A DNA stretch of 64,000 nucleotides from Dietzia sp. B32 (GTDB lineage Bacteria > Actinomycetota > Actinomycetes > Mycobacteriales > Mycobacteriaceae): assembly GCF_024732245.1 (NCBI RefSeq), contig NZ_CP093845.1, positions 620,001-684,000 on the forward strand. The letters are read 5' to 3'. Position numbers and translations under genes: made by a program. The notes below the pieces were generated by a model. That model was given only the letters and a program-made list of their open reading frames with translations, did no database searches and was not told the DNA's origin. Positions within the stretch are counted from its first letter, which is position 1, and every line of letters starts with the position of its first letter. Of the stretch, positions 1 to 8,928 are shown piece by piece.

Positions 1-1022
1 GTCCCGCTCCACCGGAGATCACCCCGCTGGCGGAATCCTCGCCCAGTACGCCGACGGTCACCGAGGCTCCTCCCACCTCCCTCACCACCGGGCCGTCCCC
101 GGAGAAGGAGTCCCCCGCACCGGAGGATCCCGGCGCCGCCCACATCGAGCCGGCGTCCGTCCCGGACGGTCCACTGGGCATCCCCGGGATCGCCCTCGAC
201 GCCTTCCACCGGGCAACCGACCGTCTCAACACGGAGAAGCCCACCTGTGAGATGGACTGGACGCTCCTGGCCGGGATCGGACAGGTCGAGTCCAACCAGG
301 GCCGTGGTCGGTTCGATGTCCACGGCAACACCATCGGGCGGATTCTCGGCCCCCGCCTCGACGGGAGTCTCCCGGGTACCGCCGTCATCACCGACACGGA
401 CGGTGGCCGCTTCGACGGCGACCGGGAATTCGACCGCGCGGTCGGTCCGGTGCAGTTCATCCCGTCGACCTGGGCCGGTCTCGGCCGCGACGGGAATGAC
501 GACGGGGTGGCCGATCCGAACAACATCTACGACGGTGCGTTGGCGGCCGCCACCCTCCTGTGCGGGCAGGGTGGGTCGATGGCGGACCCCGCGGCCCGCA
601 CCAGGGCGGTCCTCGCGTACAACAACTCCCTGGCCTACGTCGCCAACGTGAACGCCTGGGCTCACGGTTACGCGGTCAACGCGTTCCCGCTGCCGTCGGA
701 CCTGCCGGAGATCCACCAGCCCGAACCCACCATCGAACCCCCGACGCCACCCGAGCGGTGCCCGGACGGATGGGAGGGCGAGCCCACCGCGGCACCGGAG
801 TCCGTCGCGCCGGGCGAGCCCGAGGCCCCGGTCCCCGGGTGCTCGGAGGTCCGACGCCCACCCGCCCCACCCGCCCCACCGACACCCAGCGCGTCACCGA
901 CGCCCGCGCCCGAAGTGCAGGCGACCTCTCCGGCTGCGTCCCCGGCACCCGCCCCGATGGGCCTGCCCGTGATCCAGTTGCCGTGTATCCCTCCGTTCTG
1001 CGTGCCGCCGCCCCCTGCCTGA
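1..1022 (+). CDS. Secreted lytic murein transglycosylase, 5' end outside window
   Basis: The open frame runs from base 3 of the window without a start codon that fits a signal peptide, so the N-terminus lies upstream. Seen: a Pro/Thr/Ser-rich linker, then the transglycosylase fold beginning near base 190 with WTLLAGIGQVESNQG, where the Glu of QVES is the expected catalytic acid, and the GPVQFIPSTW segment typical of MltB-like/SLT enzymes. The last 100 or so residues are a proline-rich tail ending in a Cys-containing PPFC motif. The family cleaves peptidoglycan glycan strands outside the membrane. The position beside mrp matches Rv1230c of M. tuberculosis. The ATG at 252 is internal and not the start. 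Confidence 0.85.
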   Translation, partial: PAPPEITPLAESSPSTPTVTEAPPTSLTTGPSPEKESPAPEDPGAAHIEPASVPDGPLGIPGIALDAFHRATDRLNTEKPTCEMDWTLLAGIGQVESNQGRGRFDVHGNTIGRILGPRLDGSLPGTAVITDTDGGRFDGDREFDRAVGPVQFIPSTWAGLGRDGNDDGVADPNNIYDGALAAATLLCGQGGSMADPAARTRAVLAYNNSLAYVANVNAWAHGYAVNAFPLPSDLPEIHQPEPTIEPPTPPERCPDGWEGEPTAAPESVAPGEPEAPVPGCSEVRRPPAPPAPPTPSASPTPAPEVQATSPAASPAPAPMGLPVIQLPCIPPFCVPPPPA

Positions 1023-1046
1023 ATCGTCACCGGGTGCCGCTACGCC

Positions 1047-1052
1047 TAGACT
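1047..1052 (+). promoter_or_regulatory. Candidate -10 box of mrp
   Basis: TAGACT fits the TANNNT -10 pattern and ends 9 bases before the mrp ATG, so any leader would be only a few bases long. There is no Shine-Dalgarno-like sequence before the ATG. No clear -35 box was identified. Confidence 0.4.
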
Positions 1053-1061
1053 CGGGACATC

Positions 1062-2201
1062 ATGAGTGCACCCAGCGAAGAACTGATCCGCGCCGCACTG
1101 GCGAAGGTCGATGACCCCGAGATCCGCAAGCCGCTCACGGAGCTCGGCATGGTCAAGGGCGTCGAGGTGGACCCCGCCACCGGCCGGGTCGACATCGGCA
1201 TCTATCTGACCGTCGCCACCTGCCCGATGCGGGACACCATCACCGACCGCGTCCGCTCAGCCGTGTCCGACGTGGCAGGCGTGGGTGAGGTCACCGTCGA
1301 GCTCGACGTGATGAGCGACGAGCAGCGTACCGAGCTCCGCAAGCATCTGCGCGGGGACGCCGCGGAGCCCGTCATCCCGTTCGCGCAGCCCGGCAACCTG
1401 ACCCGTGTCTACGCGGTCGCCTCGGGCAAGGGCGGGGTGGGCAAGTCCACCGCGACGGTCAACCTCGCCACCGCGCTGGCGTCACGTGGGCTGTCCGTGG
1501 GCGTCCTGGACGCCGACATCTACGGACACTCCATCCCGCGGATGCTGGGCACCGATGCACGTCCGACGCAGGTCGAACAGATGATCCTGCCGCCGGTCGC
1601 GCACGAGGTGAAGGTCATCTCGATCGCACAGTTCACCAAGGGCAACACCCCGGTGGTGTGGCGCGGGCCGATGCTGCACCGGGCCCTCCAGCAGTTCCTC
1701 GCCGACGTGTACTGGGGCGACCTCGACGTCCTGCTCATGGACCTGCCCCCGGGCACCGGCGACGTGGCGATCTCGATCGCCCAGCTCATCCCGTCCGCCG
1801 AGATCCTCGTGGTCACCACGCCCCAGCAGGCCGCCGCGGAGGTGGCCGAGCGGGCCGGATCGATCGCGCTGCAGACCCGTCAGCGCATCGCCGGCGTCAT
1901 CGAGAACATGTCGTGGCTCGAACTTCCGGACGGCACGCGGATGGACGTGTTCGGCTCGGGGGGCGGCGCGGAGGTGGCGGCGAACCTGTCCCGTTCCGTC
2001 GGTGCACCCGTCGCGCTGCTGGGGCAGATCCCGCTGGAGCAGGCCGTTCGCGAACACGGGGACGAGGGCACCCCGATCGTGCTCGCGGAGCCGGATTCCC
2101 CGTCCGGTCGCGCGTATCGCGAGATCGCGGACGGCCTGGCCGTGCGCCCCCGGGGCCTGGCCGGCATGAACCTCGGGATCGACACCACCCGTCACCTCTG
2201 A
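1062..2201 (+). CDS. mrp: Mrp/ApbC-type P-loop ATPase, iron-sulfur cluster carrier
   Basis: Protein of 379 residues. Residues 5-80 form a MIP18/DUF59 domain; the deviant Walker A motif SGKGGVGKST lies at 121-130 and GTGDVAISIAQL follows in the ParA/MinD-like fold. The family binds and transfers Fe-S clusters in the cytoplasm. Odd: the ENMSW segment is followed by LELPDG where many ApbC/Mrp proteins have the CPxC cluster-bridging cysteines, and no CxxC is present anywhere; I recall the same substitution in the mycobacterial protein. The gene follows the transglycosylase and converges on tatB, as in M. tuberculosis. Confidence 0.9.
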   Translation: MSAPSEELIRAALAKVDDPEIRKPLTELGMVKGVEVDPATGRVDIGIYLTVATCPMRDTITDRVRSAVSDVAGVGEVTVELDVMSDEQRTELRKHLRGDAAEPVIPFAQPGNLTRVYAVASGKGGVGKSTATVNLATALASRGLSVGVLDADIYGHSIPRMLGTDARPTQVEQMILPPVAHEVKVISIAQFTKGNTPVVWRGPMLHRALQQFLADVYWGDLDVLLMDLPPGTGDVAISIAQLIPSAEILVVTTPQQAAAEVAERAGSIALQTRQRIAGVIENMSWLELPDGTRMDVFGSGGGAEVAANLSRSVGAPVALLGQIPLEQAVREHGDEGTPIVLAEPDSPSGRAYREIADGLAVRPRGLAGMNLGIDTTRHL

Positions 2202-2303
2202 CGGGGGCGGCCGGGGCTCGACCTCCGGCCGTTCCCACCGGCGCCTCCGCCGATCCGGCCAGCCGCCGGTGCCAGCCTGGACACGGCCTCGCCGTGGGTC
2301 GAC

Positions 2304-2777
2304 CTAGGTGGCGTCGCTGTCCCACACGGGACCGGAGGAGGGCGTCGACGAGGTGGGGTCGTGGAACGGCTCGACGCCGCCCGGGAGCGGGGCGGTCGTC
2401 CGGCGACGGTCGGCGGACGGCGTCCCCGAGGCGGCCACCGACCCGCCGGCGGCGCCCGCGGCGCCCCCCGCCGGGGCCGCGGCCCCGAAGTCCCCGGAGA
2501 ACAGGGAATCGTCCCCGTCGAGCAGGTGCTTGGTGACCATCGCGCGAGGGCTCAGTCCCCGCAGGTCGTTGAGCTGCTTGAGGGGCTCGCGGAACTCGTC
2601 GAACTCCGTGCCGTAGTCGTCCCTGAGCTGCTGCTGGGCACTGCTGGCGAACTCACGGACCTTGCGGATCGCCGACGCCAGCCACCGGGCGGCCTCGGGT
2701 AGGCGCTCGGGTCCCAGCACGACCAGCGCCACGACCCCGAGCACCAGGAGCTCGGACCACCCCACGTTTGTGAACAT
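2304..2777 (-). CDS. tatB: Twin-arginine translocase subunit TatB
   Basis: 157 residues. One N-terminal membrane segment (about residues 5-21), the hinge [11 protein letters not shown], an amphipathic helix to about residue 60 and a disordered Ala/Gly/Pro-rich tail are the TatB layout. It forms the signal-peptide receptor with TatC for export of folded proteins; the Tat-type binding protein encoded at 52226-53413 would be one client. The gene lies downstream of htrA on the same strand, as in M. tuberculosis (Rv1223-Rv1224). Confidence 0.9.
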   Translation of the reverse strand: MFTNVGWSELLVLGVVALVVLGPERLPEAARWLASAIRKVREFASSAQQQLRDDYGTEFDEFREPLKQLNDLRGLSPRAMVTKHLLDGDDSLFSGDFGAAAPAGGAAGAAGGSVAASGTPSADRRRTTAPLPGGVEPFHDPTSSTPSSGPVWDSDAT

Positions 2778-2784
2778 CGCTGCA

Positions 2785-2790
2785 AGGATA
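2785..2790 (-). promoter_or_regulatory. Candidate leaderless promoter -10 of tatB
   Basis: On the minus strand TATCCT ends 7 bases before the tatB ATG, which would place the transcription start at or next to the start codon. This would let tatB be transcribed apart from htrA. Confidence 0.5.
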
Positions 2791-2842
2791 CGTTGCCGGG
2801 CTCACCGCCGGGAGTCCGATCCGGTCGGGGCCACCCCCCGGG

Positions 2843-4369
2843 TCAGCCCAGCACCGGACGCACGGTGAGTTCGACCCGCGTGCCGGCACGGATGACCTCG
2901 ACCGGGACGTCGACGTCCGCACCGGCACGACGAACGGCCACCACGAGCTCGTCCGAGGACCGCACCCTCCGGTCACCGACCCGGGTCACGACATCGCCCT
3001 CGCGGACGCCGCCCTCCTCGGCCGGCGACCCCTCGCGCACGTTGACGATCTCCGCGCCCTCCACCGCCCCGTTGTCGGCCTTGCGGGCGTTGACGCCGAT
3101 GGTGGCATGCCGGACCGAGCCCTCGGTCATCAGTGACGTCGCGATGTCGCGGACGTCGTTGACGGGGATGGCGAATCCGAGACCGATGGAGCCACCGGAC
3201 TGGGTGAATATGGATGTGTTGATGCCGATCACCGCACCGGTTCCGTCGATCAGCGGTCCGCCGGAGTTGCCGGGGTTGATGGCGGCATCGGTCTGGATCG
3301 CGTCGATCACCACGTCCCCGTCGGAGGTGGACTCGCCGAGTGCGATCGGCCGCCTGGTCGCCGAGACGATGCCCTCGGTGACCGTTCGCGCGAGCCCGAG
3401 CGGCGAGCCGATTGCGATGACCTGCTCCCCCACCTCGACGTCGTCCGAGTCCCCCAGGGTCGCCACGGTGAGGTTCTGGACGTCCTCCACCTTGAGGACG
3501 GCGAGGTCGGTGGCGGGGTCCCGTCCGACCATCTCCGCCGAGACCCTCGAGCCGTCGGGGAAGATGACGTCGATGTCCGCGCGGTCGGCGGCCCCGTCCA
3601 TCGTGACGACGTGGTTGTTCGTGACGATGTAGCCCTGCGGGTCGATGACGATCCCCGACCCCTCACCCCGGGCCGACGGGGTGGACACCTGGATGTTGAC
3701 GACCGCCGGTTGGACCCGCTGGGCGATCTCGCCGACCGGGTTGTCGCCGTCCAGCACGTTCTCCGGGGCATCGGCGATCCGGACGGTGGAGGTGGTGAGG
3801 ACCCGCGCGGAGTCGGCCACGACGGCGCCGATGGCACCGCCGGTCAGGGCGACGACGGCGACGGCCGCGACGACCCCGGCCAGGGCCTGTCTGCTCAGCC
3901 GACGATCGAACAGGGCCTCGGTCAGCGACAGCCTGGGAGGCGGGGCCTCGTCCGCGCCGGACAGGTCGACGGGCTCGGGATCCGGCGCGGCGCGGACCGC
4001 GGGCGCACCGTAGCCGACCGCGGCGTGGGGGTCACGCCACGGATCCGGAGGGGGCGGCTGAGGCGCGTCCGGGTCGTCCTGCCAGGTCGGATGGCGCTCG
4101 ATGCCCCGTGCAGCGCCCGGGGCGGGAGCAAAGGCCTGTGCCAGCACGGGGTCCGCGACCCGGTCGAGGGATTGCCCGTCGTCACCGGGGCCGGCGGTAC
4201 GGGACCGATCGAACCCTCCCGTGACCCCGTCGGGTCGGGAGAACAGGGCGACGTCGTTCTCGTCCACGACCGGCCGCCGGATCGGAGCGGGCTCGCGCAG
4301 GGGACGGTCGGGGTCGCCCTCGCGCGCCGCGTGCCCGGGCACGCCTGTCTCGTCCTCCACCCGGCCCAC
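2843..4369 (-). CDS. htrA: HtrA/DegP-type membrane serine protease
   Basis: 508 residues: a long Pro-rich cytoplasmic region (1-155), one membrane segment (about 161-185), a trypsin-like protease domain with triad His253 (NNHVV), Asp288 (ATDLAVL) and Ser369 (GNSGGPL), and a C-terminal PDZ domain (about 420-508). The family degrades or refolds damaged proteins outside the membrane. The GTG start lies one base after the rseA stop codon, so sigE, rseA and htrA are likely one envelope-stress unit. A start further in is possible but the spacing favours this one. Confidence 0.9.
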   Translation of the reverse strand: MGRVEDETGVPGHAAREGDPDRPLREPAPIRRPVVDENDVALFSRPDGVTGGFDRSRTAGPGDDGQSLDRVADPVLAQAFAPAPGAARGIERHPTWQDDPDAPQPPPPDPWRDPHAAVGYGAPAVRAAPDPEPVDLSGADEAPPPRLSLTEALFDRRLSRQALAGVVAAVAVVALTGGAIGAVVADSARVLTTSTVRIADAPENVLDGDNPVGEIAQRVQPAVVNIQVSTPSARGEGSGIVIDPQGYIVTNNHVVTMDGAADRADIDVIFPDGSRVSAEMVGRDPATDLAVLKVEDVQNLTVATLGDSDDVEVGEQVIAIGSPLGLARTVTEGIVSATRRPIALGESTSDGDVVIDAIQTDAAINPGNSGGPLIDGTGAVIGINTSIFTQSGGSIGLGFAIPVNDVRDIATSLMTEGSVRHATIGVNARKADNGAVEGAEIVNVREGSPAEEGGVREGDVVTRVGDRRVRSSDELVVAVRRAGADVDVPVEVIRAGTRVELTVRPVLG

Positions 4370-4370
4370 C

Positions 4371-4808
4371 CTAGTGGCCGCGGTGCCACAACCGGCGCAG
4401 CAGCCTCACCCAGCCCTGCCCGGGGTGGGAATCCGCCAGCGGACCGGGTTCGGTCCCGGGCGAGGGCCGGGGCGAGTCCTCGAGGGACCGGAGCCGCTCG
4501 ACCAGCTCCCGGGGCATCCGGATGGGGCCGGAGCTGCGCAGGGCACGGCGTGCCTCGCGCTGGTCCTCCACTTCCCGACGACAGTGCCCGCACCGTGCGA
4601 GGTGGGCGTCCGCGCGCGCCTGCCCGGCGTTCGGGAGCCGACCGTCGACGTAGGCCGCGGCGGCTTCGGTAGACAGGTGGTCGGTGGACAGGAAGCTCTC
4701 CCTGGGACGTGGTGGTCCGGTCCTGTCGACCACTTCCCGCGCCGAGTCGTGGGACAACGTGAACTCCGGGCCGGGTACGGGTCCGCGTCCGTGGAGGTGT
4801 CTGTCCAC
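4371..4808 (-). CDS. rseA: RseA-like zinc-binding anti-sigma factor for SigE
   Basis: 145 residues. The zinc anti-sigma (ZAS) motif HLARCGHC gives His69, Cys73 and Cys76, with His44 upstream as a possible fourth ligand. No membrane segment is seen, as for mycobacterial RseA, which is cytoplasmic and redox/zinc-sensitive. It should hold the SigE protein encoded just upstream inactive until stress releases it. The N-terminal 35 residues are less conserved in appearance and the start could be internal. The 137-base gap to sigE shows no other gene. Confidence 0.85.
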   Translation of the reverse strand: MDRHLHGRGPVPGPEFTLSHDSAREVVDRTGPPRPRESFLSTDHLSTEAAAAYVDGRLPNAGQARADAHLARCGHCRREVEDQREARRALRSSGPIRMPRELVERLRSLEDSPRPSPGTEPGPLADSHPGQGWVRLLRRLWHRGH

Positions 4809-4945
4809 GCCCCTCCCCTTCTCCGGTCATCACGCGGGCTCGTCTCGAACCCCGTCACGGTGTCAACGTCCGACGCACCCACGAGGTTCCCACCCCTGCG
4901 GCCGGTCGCCGGGCGCCCCGCGTCCGGCACCGGTCGCCCGAGGGG

Positions 4946-5653
4946 TCAGTCGATGCGCTGATGCGCGCCGGTCACCCCGGCGGCCTCGAGCTCGGCCCGC
5001 AACGCGGCGCGGCCCCGGTGGATCCGGCTCCGGACGGTGCCCATCTTGACACCCAGGATCCGGCCGACCTCCTCGTAACTGAGGTCTTCGATATCGCTGA
5101 GCACGACGGCCGCGCGGAACTCCGGGGACAGGTTGGCGAGCGCGGTCTGCAGGACGGGGTCGAACGTCTCCTCCGACAGCACCTGCTCCGGACTGCGTTC
5201 GCGGCCGGGCACCCGCTCGGCGTCCTCGGGGAGGGCCTCGAAGCGGATGCGCCCGCGCCGACGCGCGGAGTCGAGGAAGAGGTTGGTGACGATGCGGTGC
5301 ATCCAGCCCTCGAAGGTTCCCGGCTTGTAGCGGTCCAGGGAGCGGAACACCCTGATGAACGCCTCCTGCGTGATGTCCTCGGCGTCGTGGGCGTTCCCGC
5401 AGAGACGGTAGGCCAGGCGGTAGACGCGATCGCCGTGCTGCGCGACGAGCTGCGACCAGGACGGCATGTCCGCAGCGTCGCCGGTGGCGTCGAAACGCGC
5501 GGTCCCGACCGACTCGTCGCGGTTGTCCGGAGCGGTCGCCGTACCGTGCACGGTTCGTGAGTACATACGCTGCCGCCGCCTTCCGGCACGGGCCGGAGCC
5601 CGCGCGGTGGTGAGCCGCACCCTCGTGGCGCGACCTTCCCCACCTTCCCCCAT
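4946..5653 (-). CDS. sigE: ECF sigma factor SigE
   Basis: 235 residues from the ATG at 5653. Region 2 contains [20 protein letters not shown] and region 4 the helix-turn-helix [20 protein letters not shown]. It directs RNA polymerase to envelope-stress genes; the order sigE-rseA-htrA-tatB with a divergent O-methyltransferase gene is that of M. tuberculosis Rv1220c-Rv1224. The first 29 residues are Arg/Gly-rich, and the ATG at 5566 (MYSRTV) is an equally credible start; mycobacterial SigE is also known to use more than one start. Confidence 0.9.
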   Translation of the reverse strand: MGEGGEGRATRVRLTTARAPARAGRRRQRMYSRTVHGTATAPDNRDESVGTARFDATGDAADMPSWSQLVAQHGDRVYRLAYRLCGNAHDAEDITQEAFIRVFRSLDRYKPGTFEGWMHRIVTNLFLDSARRRGRIRFEALPEDAERVPGRERSPEQVLSEETFDPVLQTALANLSPEFRAAVVLSDIEDLSYEEVGRILGVKMGTVRSRIHRGRAALRAELEAAGVTGAHQRID

Positions 5654-5679
5654 CGGCCTGTCCTCACGGTATACGCGTA

Positions 5680-5696
5680 CTGAGATACCCCTGAGA
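5680..5696 (-). promoter_or_regulatory. Direct repeat upstream of sigE, candidate response-regulator site
   Basis: On the minus strand TCTCAG occurs twice with an 11-base period (plus-strand CTGAGA at 5680-5685 and 5691-5696). Same-face direct repeats of this size are typical of OmpR-family regulators, and in M. tuberculosis the response regulator MprA controls sigE. The link is inference from motif and position. Confidence 0.35.
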
Positions 5697-5752
5697 GTCT
5701 GATACCGATCAGATCACCGCGCGTTGGTCACCGTTCGCTCGCCGGACGGCGA

Positions 5753-5758
5753 TACGCT
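5753..5758 (+). promoter_or_regulatory. Candidate leaderless promoter -10 of the O-methyltransferase gene
   Basis: TACGCT ends 6 bases before the GTG at 5765. No ribosome binding site precedes the GTG. Confidence 0.45.
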
Positions 5759-5764
5759 GCTCAG

Positions 5765-6373
5765 GTGTCCGATTCCTCTGACGTCCCCGCCACCGATCGC
5801 CCCGGGCTCGACGGGGTGGCGCAGCGTAGCGCCGCCCTCGTCGACGACTCCCTGTACGCCTCCGCACGGGCCGAGGCCGACGAGCTGGGCGCCGCCTCGC
5901 CGGATGCCCTGACCGCGGATGCCATCCGCCTGGTCGCCCGGCTGACCGGCGCGCGCGCCGCCGTGTGCATCACCCCCGCGCCCGGGGTCCCCGCGCTGGC
6001 CATCCTCGCGGCGGCCGGGCCCGGTTCCGGAGCCGTGGTCACCTGCATCACCGACGATCCGCATCATCTCGACGCGGCGCGGTCGGCCGTCCGCGGCGCC
6101 GGGCATCCCGCCTCGTCGGCGCGCTACATCGCCGCCCGGCCGCTCGAGGTGGCGGACAAACTCGCCGACGGCGCCTACGACCTCGTGGTCGCGGACGTGC
6201 CCGCGCACTCGGTGCCGCGCGTGATCTCGCGATCCCACCAACTGCTGCGGGTCGGCGGCGCACTGGTCCTCATCGGTGAGCACGCCCCGCTGCCGGAGGC
6301 CGCGGATCTCCCGGAGAGCGCGCACGTCACGGTGCTGCCGGTGGGGGCCGGACTGACCGTGGTCACCCTCTGA
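5765..6373 (+). CDS. Degenerate class I O-methyltransferase-like protein (Rv1220c position)
   Basis: 202 residues from a GTG. Its place, divergent from sigE, and its general pattern match the mycobacterial O-methyltransferase Rv1220c. The expected SAM motif I (EVGTGxG) is replaced by ITPAPGVPAL, the acidic end of beta-2 is DDPHH, and the metal-binding IDADP-like segment reads VADVPAH. What remains is a Rossmann-like pattern with late motifs QLLRVGGALVLIGE. I therefore call it methyltransferase-derived, with catalysis doubtful. The neighbourhood suggests a role linked to the envelope-stress locus, but none is shown by the sequence. Confidence 0.65.
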   Translation: MSDSSDVPATDRPGLDGVAQRSAALVDDSLYASARAEADELGAASPDALTADAIRLVARLTGARAAVCITPAPGVPALAILAAAGPGSGAVVTCITDDPHHLDAARSAVRGAGHPASSARYIAARPLEVADKLADGAYDLVVADVPAHSVPRVISRSHQLLRVGGALVLIGEHAPLPEAADLPESAHVTVLPVGAGLTVVTL

Positions 6374-6391
6374 CCGGTCCGCGGTCGGGGA

Positions 6392-7618
6392 TCACCCCGG
6401 CAGCGAGGTGGAGGTGTTCTTCGCGACGCTCACCACACCGCCCGCACTCACCGGGAACCGGCTGAGGTCGCGTTCGCGATCCACCCCGATCAGGTCGCCG
6501 TCGCCGATGTGGCAGTTCTTGTCGACGATCGCCCTGCGGACCACGGCTCCGCGTCCGATGCGTACGCCCGGCATGAGGACGCTGCCCTCGACGACCGCAC
6601 CGTCCTCGACGATGACGTTGTTCGACAGCACCGAATTGCGGACGGTGGCGGCGGAGACGATCGTCCCCGAGCCGACCATCGACTCCTGCGACATGCCGCC
6701 GTTGACGAACTTCGCCGGCGGCAGGTTGTCCTGCTGGGTCCGGATGGGCCACAGGGAGTTGTAGAGGTTGAACACAGGGTGCACGGACACCAGGTCCATG
6801 TGGGCGTCGTAGAACGCGTCGATGGTGCCCACGTCACGCCAGTAACCGGCATCGCGCTCGGTCTCCCCCGGCACGTTGTTCAGGGCGAAGTCGTACACGT
6901 AGGCACGTTCCTGCTCCACGAGTGCCGGGATGATGTCGCCGCCCATGTCGTGGGTGGAGTCGGGCTTCTCCGCGTCCGCCTTGAGTGCCTCGATGAGCGC
7001 CTCGGTCGTGAAGATGTAGTTGCCCATGGAGGCGAAGGTCGCGTCCGGATCGTCCGGCGTCCCCGGGGGGTCCGAGGGCTTCTCGACCCAACCACGGATG
7101 AGGTCGTCATCCCCCGCGTCGATGCACCCGAACGCGAACGCCTCGCTACGCGGCACCCGGATCCCGGCGACGGTCACGGCGGCACCGGTGGAGATGTGGT
7201 GCTCCAACATCTGCCTGGGGTCCATCCGGTACACGTGGTCGGCACCGAACACGACGATGTGGTCCGGCTTCTCGTCGTAGACCAGGTTGAGCGACTGCAG
7301 GATGGCGTCGGCCGACCCGGTGTACCAGCGGGGCCCGAGTCGTTGCTGGGCGGGCACCGGCGCGACGTACTCGCCGCCCATCCCCCGCATGTGCCAGACC
7401 TGCGCGATGTGTCGGTCGAGCGAGTGGGACTTGTACTGGGTGAGGACGCAGATCTGCATGAACCCCGCGTTGACGAGGTTGCTCAGGACGAAGTCGATGA
7501 GGCGGTAGGACCCCCCGAACGGCACCGCGGGTTTCGCGCGATCCGCCGTGAGCGGGAAGAGTCGCTTGCCCTCGCCACCGGCGAGGACGATTGCTAGGAC
7601 GTGCGGCTGATTCCTCAC
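6392..7618 (-). CDS. glgC: Glucose-1-phosphate adenylyltransferase
   Basis: 408 residues. The N-terminal nucleotidyltransferase domain starts with [14 protein letters not shown] and continues with [10 protein letters not shown] and the sugar-phosphate region EKP; the C-terminal third is a left-handed beta-helix of hexapeptide repeats. It makes ADP-glucose for glycogen and, in mycobacteria, for maltose-1-phosphate made by GlgM. It is divergent from glgA, the usual arrangement in this order. The GTG start at 7618 follows a close -10 box and no ribosome binding site, which supports it. Confidence 0.95.
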   Translation of the reverse strand: MRNQPHVLAIVLAGGEGKRLFPLTADRAKPAVPFGGSYRLIDFVLSNLVNAGFMQICVLTQYKSHSLDRHIAQVWHMRGMGGEYVAPVPAQQRLGPRWYTGSADAILQSLNLVYDEKPDHIVVFGADHVYRMDPRQMLEHHISTGAAVTVAGIRVPRSEAFAFGCIDAGDDDLIRGWVEKPSDPPGTPDDPDATFASMGNYIFTTEALIEALKADAEKPDSTHDMGGDIIPALVEQERAYVYDFALNNVPGETERDAGYWRDVGTIDAFYDAHMDLVSVHPVFNLYNSLWPIRTQQDNLPPAKFVNGGMSQESMVGSGTIVSAATVRNSVLSNNVIVEDGAVVEGSVLMPGVRIGRGAVVRRAIVDKNCHIGDGDLIGVDRERDLSRFPVSAGGVVSVAKNTSTSLPG

Positions 7619-7624
7619 GCCCCC

Positions 7625-7630
7625 ACCGTA
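7625..7630 (-). promoter_or_regulatory. Candidate leaderless promoter -10 of glgC
   Basis: Minus-strand TACGGT ends 6 bases before the glgC GTG. Confidence 0.5.
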
Positions 7631-7748
7631 TCGACTCCGCCCTCATCGGGGCCGGCCATCGTGGGGTTTGCCCCCGCCCAGTACCGAACCGTGACCCCGC
7701 GTACGGGCGGTGTTGGCCGGGCACGCCTCGGACGGGGGCCCGAGGGAC

Positions 7749-7754
7749 TACCTT
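7749..7754 (+). promoter_or_regulatory. Candidate leaderless promoter -10 of glgA
   Basis: TACCTT ends 7 bases before the GTG at 7762. With the matching box for glgC it makes the 143-base divergent region a two-way leaderless promoter. Confidence 0.5.
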
Positions 7755-7761
7755 GGCCGGT

Positions 7762-8928
7762 GTGCGAGTAGCGATGATGACGAGGGAGTACCCGCCGGAG
7801 GTCTACGGCGGGGCAGGCGTGCACGTGACCGAACTGGTGGCGAATCTGCGGCCACTGTGCGAGGTGGACGTGCTGTGCATGGGGGCGGACCGGGACACCG
7901 CCCGCGCCTTCCGGCCGGATCCCGAGTTGGGTGCGGACGCCAACCCCGCGATCAAGACCCTCTCGGCCGGGCTGCGGATGAGCGTCGCGGCCGAGGGCGC
8001 GGACCTCGTCCACTCCCACACCTGGTACACGGGCCTCGCCGGGCACCTCGCGGGGCAGCTCTACGGCATCCCGCACGTCGTGTCCGCTCACTCACTGGAG
8101 CCCAGCCGGCCGTGGAAGGCCGAGCAGCTCGGCGGCGGGTACCGCGTCTCGTCGTGGTCGGAACGCAACGCCTTCGCGGGCGCCGACGCGGTGGTGGCGG
8201 TGAGCGCCCGGATGAAGGACGAGATCCTGCGCGTCTACCCGGAGGTCGAACCGGACCGGATCCACGTCATCCTCAACGGCATCGACACCTCCGTGTGGTC
8301 ACCCGTCGAGACCTTCACCGGCGAGGAGTCCGTCCTGCGCAGGCACGGCGTCGACCCCGACCGCCCGATCGTGGCGTTCGTCGGCCGGATCACCCGTCAG
8401 AAGGGGGTGCCGCACCTCGTGCGTGCCGCGCGCGACTTCCACCCGGACGCGCAGCTGGTGCTCTGCGCGGGCGCGCCGGACACCCCCGAGATCGCCGCCG
8501 AGATGGAGGGACTGGTCGCCGACCTGCAGTCCACCCGCGACGGGGTGTTCTGGCTGCGCGACATGCTTCCCCGCGAAGAGGTCATCGAGATCCTCTCCGC
8601 GGCGACGGTCTTCGCCTGCCCGTCGGTCTACGAGCCGCTGGGGATCGTCAACCTGGAGGCCATGGCGTGCGACACCGCCGTCGTGGCGTCTGATGTCGGT
8701 GGGATCCCGGAGGTCGTGGTCGACGGCGAGACGGGCACCCTCGTGCACTACGACGAATCCGCGACCGGGGAGTTCGAAGCCGACCTCGCCGCCGCGGTCA
8801 ACGAGCTGGTGGCGGATCCGGACAAGGCCGCCCGGATGGGTCGGGCGGGCAAGGAGCGGGCCGGGACCCGGTTCTCGTGGCAGGCGATCGCGGAGCAGAC
8901 CCACCGGATGTACGCCTCACTGCTGTAG
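7762..8928 (+). CDS. glgA: GT4-type glycogen synthase / alpha-maltose-1-phosphate synthase
   Basis: 388 residues from the GTG at 7762, the length of the mycobacterial GlgA/GlgM. The start gives RVAMMTREYPPEVYGGAG, the usual N-terminus of this family; the frame stays open further upstream but nothing there looks coding. Two Rossmann domains follow; VGRITRQKGVPHLV and the donor-site segment CPSVYEPLGIVNLEAMAC carry the GT-B (GT4) signature. It transfers glucose from ADP-glucose, to alpha-glucan or to glucose-1-phosphate (GlgM activity). Its end overlaps the convergent methyltransferase by 12 bases. Confidence 0.92.
   Translation: MRVAMMTREYPPEVYGGAGVHVTELVANLRPLCEVDVLCMGADRDTARAFRPDPELGADANPAIKTLSAGLRMSVAAEGADLVHSHTWYTGLAGHLAGQLYGIPHVVSAHSLEPSRPWKAEQLGGGYRVSSWSERNAFAGADAVVAVSARMKDEILRVYPEVEPDRIHVILNGIDTSVWSPVETFTGEESVLRRHGVDPDRPIVAFVGRITRQKGVPHLVRAARDFHPDAQLVLCAGAPDTPEIAAEMEGLVADLQSTRDGVFWLRDMLPREEVIEILSAATVFACPSVYEPLGIVNLEAMACDTAVVASDVGGIPEVVVDGETGTLVHYDESATGEFEADLAAAVNELVADPDKAARMGRAGKERAGTRFSWQAIAEQTHRMYASLL

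Noticed and set aside
2236-2271. Hairpin with 8-base arms between mrp and tatB as a terminator
   Set aside because: The stem is short, the loop is long and there is no T run; in DNA of this composition such stems are expected by chance.
7591-7761. Upstream extension of glgA to 7591
   Set aside because: It would overlap the glgC start and contains no family sequence; the GTG at 7762 gives the usual N-terminus and has a -10 box next to it.
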